Below, piece after piece: positions 58,697 through 64,000 of a stretch of DNA of 64,000 bases (positions are counted from its first letter, which is position 1; each line of letters starts with the position of its first letter). Source of the stretch: Rhizobium lentis (GTDB taxonomy: Bacteria; Pseudomonadota; Alphaproteobacteria; Rhizobiales; Rhizobiaceae); the NCBI RefSeq assembly GCF_014200175.1, contig NZ_JACHBD010000015.1, positions 1 through 64,000 of the forward strand, read 5' to 3'. Made by a program: the position numbers and the translations under genes. Below the pieces are notes generated by a model. The model was not told where the DNA came from. It did no database searches and saw nothing but the letters and a program-made list of their open reading frames with translations.

Positions 58697-60271
58697 ATGC
58701 AAGCGAAGAGTGGAATAGTGTCAAGGTCAGTCTCCTCCGTATCATCATTCCGGTCCGGCAGCTTTTTCGCGAAGCTCCTGGCGATCCTTTCGGTGGCCGT
58801 CACGGTCGTCCTGGTCGATTCGGTCAATGCCGAAGCGGAAGCGGCCAACTCCAAATACGCCGGCATTGTTGTCGACGCCAAGACCGGCAATGTTCTCTAC
58901 AGCGAGAACGCCGACCGGCTGCAATATCCAGCCTCGCTGACCAAGATGATGACCCTCTACATGACCTTCGAGGCCTTGGAAAAGGGCCGCATCCGCCTCG
59001 ATACGCCGGTACCCTTCTCCGCTCACGCGGCCGCTCAGGCGCCGACCAAACTCGGCGTGCGCGCCGGCGGCACAATCACCGTCGAGCAGGGCATCCTTGG
59101 TCTCGTCACCCTGTCGGCCAATGATGCCGCGACCGCGCTCGGCGAGATGCTGGGCGGCAGCGAAGACCGTTTCGCCCAAATGATGACCGCCAAGGCGCAC
59201 GCGCTCGGCATGACGCGCACCACTTATCGCAACGCCAACGGCCTGCCGAATACGGCACAGATGACGACAGCGCGCGACCAGGCCCGCCTCGGCATCGCCC
59301 TTCGCCAGCACTTCCCGCAATATTACGGCTATTTCTCCACCCGCGCCTTCAAGTTCGGCAGCCGCACGATCCGCAGCCATAACCGCCTCGTCGGTTCGGT
59401 GCGCGGTGTCGACGGAATCAAGACCGGATATACGCGCGCCGCCGGCTTCAATCTGGTGAGCTCGGTGCAGGTAGACGGCAAGTCGATCGTCAGCGTTGTA
59501 CTCGGCGGCGCTTCGGGGCCGGCTCGCGACGCTCAGATGCGCAATCTGATCGCCGCTTACCTGCCGAAAGCATCGAGCCGCGGCGGATCTTCGCAGCTGA
59601 TGGCGCAGACAACCCCTGCCCCGGCGGTGATCGAAACGCCTGCCCCCGTCCAGCCGCAGAAGGCCCAGCAGGTCGCCCGGCAGACGGTCGTTCCACAGCA
59701 GGCTGCTTCCCAGCAGGTCGCAAAGATGATCACCGCAGCGCAGCCGCCGATTTCCGCGGCTGCCGCCGATCTCAGCCTGCCGCACAAGGGACCGCTGCCG
59801 GACGCTCGCTATCAGGTGGCCGCGACCGAAGTCGCCTACACCGAAACATCCGCGACGAAGTCCGACAACCCGCTGGTCGCCCAGGCCATGCCGGAACCGA
59901 CCAAGGTCAAAACCACGAGCTTCAAGCAGCAGGCTCCGGCCGTAGCACCTGCCGAACCGGAGAGCGCCGCCGTCGATCACGTCACGACTGCTTCGACCAG
60001 CGCCGCCCCGGTAAGCGCCGCGCCGGCGGGCTGGGTCGTACAGGTCGGCGTCTCGCCCAACCGGCAGATGGCCATGGACCTCCTGGAGGGCGCCAAGAGC
60101 AAGGTCGGCAAGGCGCTGGCCTCGGCAAAACCCTTCGCCGTCGCCTACGGTACGGGCAACGACCAGGTCTACCGCGCCCGCTTCGGCGGCTTCGACGATC
60201 AGCGCGATGCGGTCAACGCCTGCAAGGCCTTGAAGAAGGCCGGCATCAAGTGCTGGGCGGCTGCACAATGA
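58697..60271 (+). CDS. D-alanyl-D-alanine carboxypeptidase with C-terminal SPOR domain
   Basis: This exported PBP5-type enzyme of about 524 residues has a signal peptide (SFFAKLLAILSVAVTVVLVDS, cleaved near VNA). All three active-site motifs are intact: SLTK (Ser80, Lys83), SAN (140-142) and KTG (242-244, 'GIKTGYT'). A long Pro/Ala/Gln linker (about 295-440) leads to a SPOR domain ('WVVQVGVSPNRQMAMDLL', 'YRARFGGFDDQRDAVNACKAL') that binds denuded septal glycans. It should trim stem peptides at the division site. The ATG at 58697 or the GTG at 58718 (after GAAGAGTGGA) may be the start. Confidence 0.93.
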   Translation: MQAKSGIVSRSVSSVSSFRSGSFFAKLLAILSVAVTVVLVDSVNAEAEAANSKYAGIVVDAKTGNVLYSENADRLQYPASLTKMMTLYMTFEALEKGRIRLDTPVPFSAHAAAQAPTKLGVRAGGTITVEQGILGLVTLSANDAATALGEMLGGSEDRFAQMMTAKAHALGMTRTTYRNANGLPNTAQMTTARDQARLGIALRQHFPQYYGYFSTRAFKFGSRTIRSHNRLVGSVRGVDGIKTGYTRAAGFNLVSSVQVDGKSIVSVVLGGASGPARDAQMRNLIAAYLPKASSRGGSSQLMAQTTPAPAVIETPAPVQPQKAQQVARQTVVPQQAASQQVAKMITAAQPPISAAAADLSLPHKGPLPDARYQVAATEVAYTETSATKSDNPLVAQAMPEPTKVKTTSFKQQAPAVAPAEPESAAVDHVTTASTSAAPVSAAPAGWVVQVGVSPNRQMAMDLLEGAKSKVGKALASAKPFAVAYGTGNDQVYRARFGGFDDQRDAVNACKALKKAGIKCWAAAQ

Positions 60272-60384
60272 GCTATTCGATGCTGCCTGCAACATGGCCG
60301 GCGGCATTGGTAACGGCCGGAATCGGTGTTTGCGTTTCCGGCCACCATTCTTGAACTCGATCAGTAGTGCGTACGGGGAAAACA

Positions 60385-60660
60385 ATGGCGATCAACGAAA
60401 ATGTTCCAGGAATGCCAGGCGACCGCCGCATCGGAGCGAAGGGGCGCTCAGCCCTGCATCCGCTTCACGAAGCAGCGCTGCGGCTCGCTGAGATGGGCCT
60501 GCAGCGGCCGAGAGCGAAATCTGCCAAGACCCGCGATCTCATCAACCTGCTGCTTTGCCACGGCGCGCGCGCCTGGCGCTATTCGCAGCCGGAGGCCCGC
60601 ATTCACCTGCATGTAACCTCGCCGGATGGCAGTGCGCCAGTGCAGTTGCGGCTGCGCTGA
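60385..60660 (+). CDS. Small hypothetical protein
   Basis: This 91-residue basic protein starts MAINENVPGMPGDRRIGAKG after a good GGGGAAAACA site. It has a helical central part ('LHPLHEAALRLAEMGLQRPRAKSAKTRDLINLLL', landmark) and ends in a beta strand with 'PVQLRLR'. No family recognised. It follows the carboxypeptidase gene in the same direction after 113 bases. Confidence 0.55.
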   Translation: MAINENVPGMPGDRRIGAKGRSALHPLHEAALRLAEMGLQRPRAKSAKTRDLINLLLCHGARAWRYSQPEARIHLHVTSPDGSAPVQLRLR

Positions 60661-60677
60661 AATTCGGACGATAAAGG

Positions 60678-61115
60678 TTAGAGCAGGCCGAGCTCAGTCA
60701 GCTCGCGCCGCAGATCCGCCGGCATTTCGGCGATGCCGGCGCCGAGGCTCGTCAGATCGGCCGGCACGTCATCCTGAGCATAGTAGCGCCAGCCCTGGAA
60801 CGGCCGCTTCGGCTGCACCGCGGTTTCGATGACTTCTGGACCGAGCATCAGGCGGCAGCGTGAAATCCCTTCGTCGTCGGTGAAGGTCTTGATATCGAGC
60901 AGCCGCTGTCTCGCCTGCACCTGCCCCTTGATCACCCAGTAGAGCGAGCCGCCGTCGAGCAGTTCCTCCATGCGTTTGGGCACCATGCGGGTCGTATGCA
61001 CGGAATGCGGCTCGAGCCCGGCGGCAATGGCGCGCAGCGAACGCTCCGCCACCCATTCGCGCAGATCGTCGATCGAGTCGGCGCCGACACAGAGCTTGAT
61101 AAGATGCAATGCCAT
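60678..61115 (-). CDS. DUF1489 family protein
   Basis: This 145-residue protein is of the DUF1489 family, widespread and highly conserved in alphaproteobacteria: 'LHLIKLCVGADSIDDLREWV', 'HTTRMVPKRMEELLDGGSLYWVIKGQVQARQ' (landmark), 'RPFQGWRYYAQDDVPADL' and 'MPADLRRELTELGLL'. No function is known. The conserved 'WVIKG' and 'RPFQGWRYY' motifs suggest a nucleic-acid or nucleotide-binding fold, but that is a guess. Confidence 0.9.
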   Translation of the reverse strand: MALHLIKLCVGADSIDDLREWVAERSLRAIAAGLEPHSVHTTRMVPKRMEELLDGGSLYWVIKGQVQARQRLLDIKTFTDDEGISRCRLMLGPEVIETAVQPKRPFQGWRYYAQDDVPADLTSLGAGIAEMPADLRRELTELGLL

Positions 61116-61231
61116 GCCGCCGTTGAAATCCTTTTGGCGGCGAGCGTCAAGCGTCTACGGCATGCCGGGCGAAACTGTGCAGCAGTTTTGCGCCTGCTGA
61201 GATGTCGAACCGTTCCAACGCGCTCGCGAAC

Positions 61232-62632
<1,401 letters not shown>

Positions 62633-62992
62633 GGATGCGCCTTCTGAACACTGGAATGCAAATTTAGACGCCGCCGGTTTCTGATCCAAGCGGCAAACCG
62701 ACATCGCATAGAGTGGGTGCGACATTCCGGCTGCACACCGGGATGACACAGACAAAACCCGCGCAACGCAGCGATGCGGCACCGATTGTTACGAATATCG
62801 TCGCCTCACCGCAAGAGACGATCATCGTGCCACGAAGATGTCGCTTCAGCAAAGGCTCAGACGAAAGCTCGGCAAAAGCGGCGCGGTTTTCGGCCAGCCC
62901 GGATCAGAGAGCCTTCTGCGACCGCTTTTCAAACGCGCAGTTTCGGCGCGGCCTCTCATTGCCGTCAATGTCGAAAATGCCGGCTTAAAACG
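62633..62992. other. Intergenic stretch without a recognisable gene
   Basis: The 360 bases between the CoA-transferase stop and the serine-dehydratase start show no frame with a ribosome-binding site and convincing codon use. The promoter of the serine dehydratase should lie here. Confidence 0.5.
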
Positions 62993-64000
62993 TCAGTCCA
63001 GTAAGGTCCAATCCGCTTGTACCTTGCCATTGTGCTCACCAAGTCTGGGCGACTTGCGGTGCGAGGAGAGCGCCTGCCCTGAGAAAATGATGGGTGTACG
63101 GATGCCCGCTATCCCTTCATTGTCCACGGCCATCTTTCGATGCGCGACTTGCGGATCGGCAAACACGTCTTCGACGGTGTTGATGGGGCCGGCGGGAATG
63201 CCCACGCGCGCCAGGTCGGCTAGCAGATCCGTCCGCTTGAAAAGCTTCGTCTGCGCTTCCATGACCGATGTCAGCTCCTCTCGATGACGAACTCTTTCCG
63301 CATTCGACTTGAAACGGACGTCGTCGGCTACAGCGGATAGCCGGAGGATATCGCATAGCCGTGCAAACTGAGCGTCGTTCCCGCACGCGATAATGATATT
63401 GCCGTCAGACACCGGGAATACTTGGTATGGCGCGATGTTAGGATGCGCATTGCCAAGTCTCGTCGGCGCCTTTCCCGAGGCCAGGAAATTCATTGCCTGG
63501 TTGGCCAGCACACCCACCGCACTGTCCAGAAGTGCCATATCTATGAACTGTCCCTCACCTGTCGTATTTCGGAGGATCAGAGCGGCTTGGATAGCGATGA
63601 CCGAATAGAGTCCCGTGAAGATATCGGCGAACGCGACGCCGATTTTCTGTGGCTCCCGATCAGGTTCACCGGTCAGATCCATGATGCCCGCCATGCCCTG
63701 GACGATAAAATCGTATCCTGCACGCCCGGCATAAGGACCGGTTTGGCCAAAGCCGGTAATCGAGCAATAGATCAGTCTTGGGTTGATCGCCTTCAGGCTC
63801 TCGTAATCAAGACCGAACTTCTTCAACCCGCCTACCTTGAAGTTCTCGATGACGACGTCCGCGTTCGCGACCAGTGCGCGAAGCTTGTCGACGTCCTCCA
63901 CAGCGTGGAAATCCGCCGTGATGCTCAGTTTTCCGCGATTGCAGCTGTGGAAGTAGGCTGCAGCGACATCATCGCCATCCCTGATGAAAGGAGGCCCCCA
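62993..64000 (-). CDS. Class III (CaiB/BaiF) CoA-transferase, 5' end cut by window
   Basis: At least 335 residues are visible, running off the window edge. The frame at the edge reads 'GPPFIRDGDDVAAAYFHSCN' and 'RGKLSITADFH', the N-terminal CoA-binding region of this family. It continues with 'NADVVIENFKVGGLKKFGLDYES' (the catalytic Asp lies in this general region of the family), 'RLIYCSITGFGQTGPYAGRAGYDFIVQGMAGIMDLTG' (landmark) and 'AYAVLANQAMNFL'-type helices. Family members move CoA between carboxylic acids, for example in carnitine, oxalate or aromatic-acid metabolism. The substrate here is unknown. It is separated from the serine dehydratase by 360 bases. Confidence 0.88.
   Translation of the reverse strand, partial: WGPPFIRDGDDVAAAYFHSCNRGKLSITADFHAVEDVDKLRALVANADVVIENFKVGGLKKFGLDYESLKAINPRLIYCSITGFGQTGPYAGRAGYDFIVQGMAGIMDLTGEPDREPQKIGVAFADIFTGLYSVIAIQAALILRNTTGEGQFIDMALLDSAVGVLANQAMNFLASGKAPTRLGNAHPNIAPYQVFPVSDGNIIIACGNDAQFARLCDILRLSAVADDVRFKSNAERVRHREELTSVMEAQTKLFKRTDLLADLARVGIPAGPINTVEDVFADPQVAHRKMAVDNEGIAGIRTPIIFSGQALSSHRKSPRLGEHNGKVQADWTLLD

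Noticed and set aside
58745..60385. Open frame of about 546 codons on the minus strand opposite the D,D-carboxypeptidase gene
   Set aside because: It is the antisense shadow of a high-GC coding sequence; it has no recognisable domain, while the plus frame has all catalytic motifs and a SPOR domain.

Overview
The window is about 61% GC chromosomal DNA of a Rhizobium-type alphaproteobacterium (R. etli / R. leguminosarum group). This is inferred from the protein sequences, from conserved gene neighbourhoods (rlpA-dac-tmk-holB-metG-tatD; ppiD-trpD-trpC-moaC-moeA; tpiA-secG-pyrG; yidD-IscU-like-folE-hisI-patatin) and from small palindromic repeats of rhizobial style. Nearly all of it is core genome. 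No prophage, plasmid function, CRISPR array or complete insertion sequence is visible. Only the first ~450 bases look like decayed accessory DNA.

Layout. 1-1600: decayed Lrp/AsnC gene and two envelope/stress-type genes on the minus strand. 1.8-11.1 kb: terC, then a mostly minus-strand housekeeping run rlpA > D,D-carboxypeptidase homologue > tmk > holB > metG > tatD > metallo-beta-lactamase, interrupted by a plus-strand TauE/SafE gene and a mosaic palindromic repeat. 11.6-18.8 kb: small and accessory genes: a VCBS-domain protein, tRNA-Ser(TGA), an exported RidA-like protein divergent from a TetR regulator over a perfect 21-bp inverted repeat, two transglutaminase-like proteins, and several very small membrane or lipoprotein genes (14455, 14701, 17137, 17461, 17953, 18147). 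19-24.6 kb: ppiD-like chaperone, trpDC, moaC, moeA. 25.4-36.4 kb: lysine-methyltransferase-like protein, DEAD-box helicase, FecR + CHASE2 nucleotide cyclase, a divergent pair of citrate-synthase paralogues (one with a DNA-binding head), pyrG, secG, tpiA. 36.5-48.1 kb: hydrolase, parE, a degraded phytase-like remnant, AI-2E-type transporter, GNAT, DUF2336, nitroreductase + flavin reductase, thrS. 48.2-57.6 kb: DUF1697, yidD, IscU-like scaffold, folE, hisI, patatin, CBS protein, rhomboid, a candidate sRNA, PAS and PilZ proteins, prolyl aminopeptidase, LapG-type cysteine protease. 57.8-64 kb: membrane protein, a canonical D,D-carboxypeptidase with SPOR domain, DUF1489, L-serine dehydratase and a CoA-transferase cut by the window edge.

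I did not find a clear new multi-gene defence or mobile system. The observations most worth following are: the divergent citrate synthases, where the plus-strand copy has Glu in place of the catalytic Asp and the other carries a DNA-binding head; a penicillin-binding-protein homologue that keeps SxxK but has lost the SxN serine and the KTG lysine and carries a palindromic repeat inside its coding region; the RidA/TetR divergent operator; an IscU-like scaffold lacking two of its four usual key residues; an orphan terminator pointing to an unannotated sRNA near 53.7 kb; and two frameshifted gene remnants.
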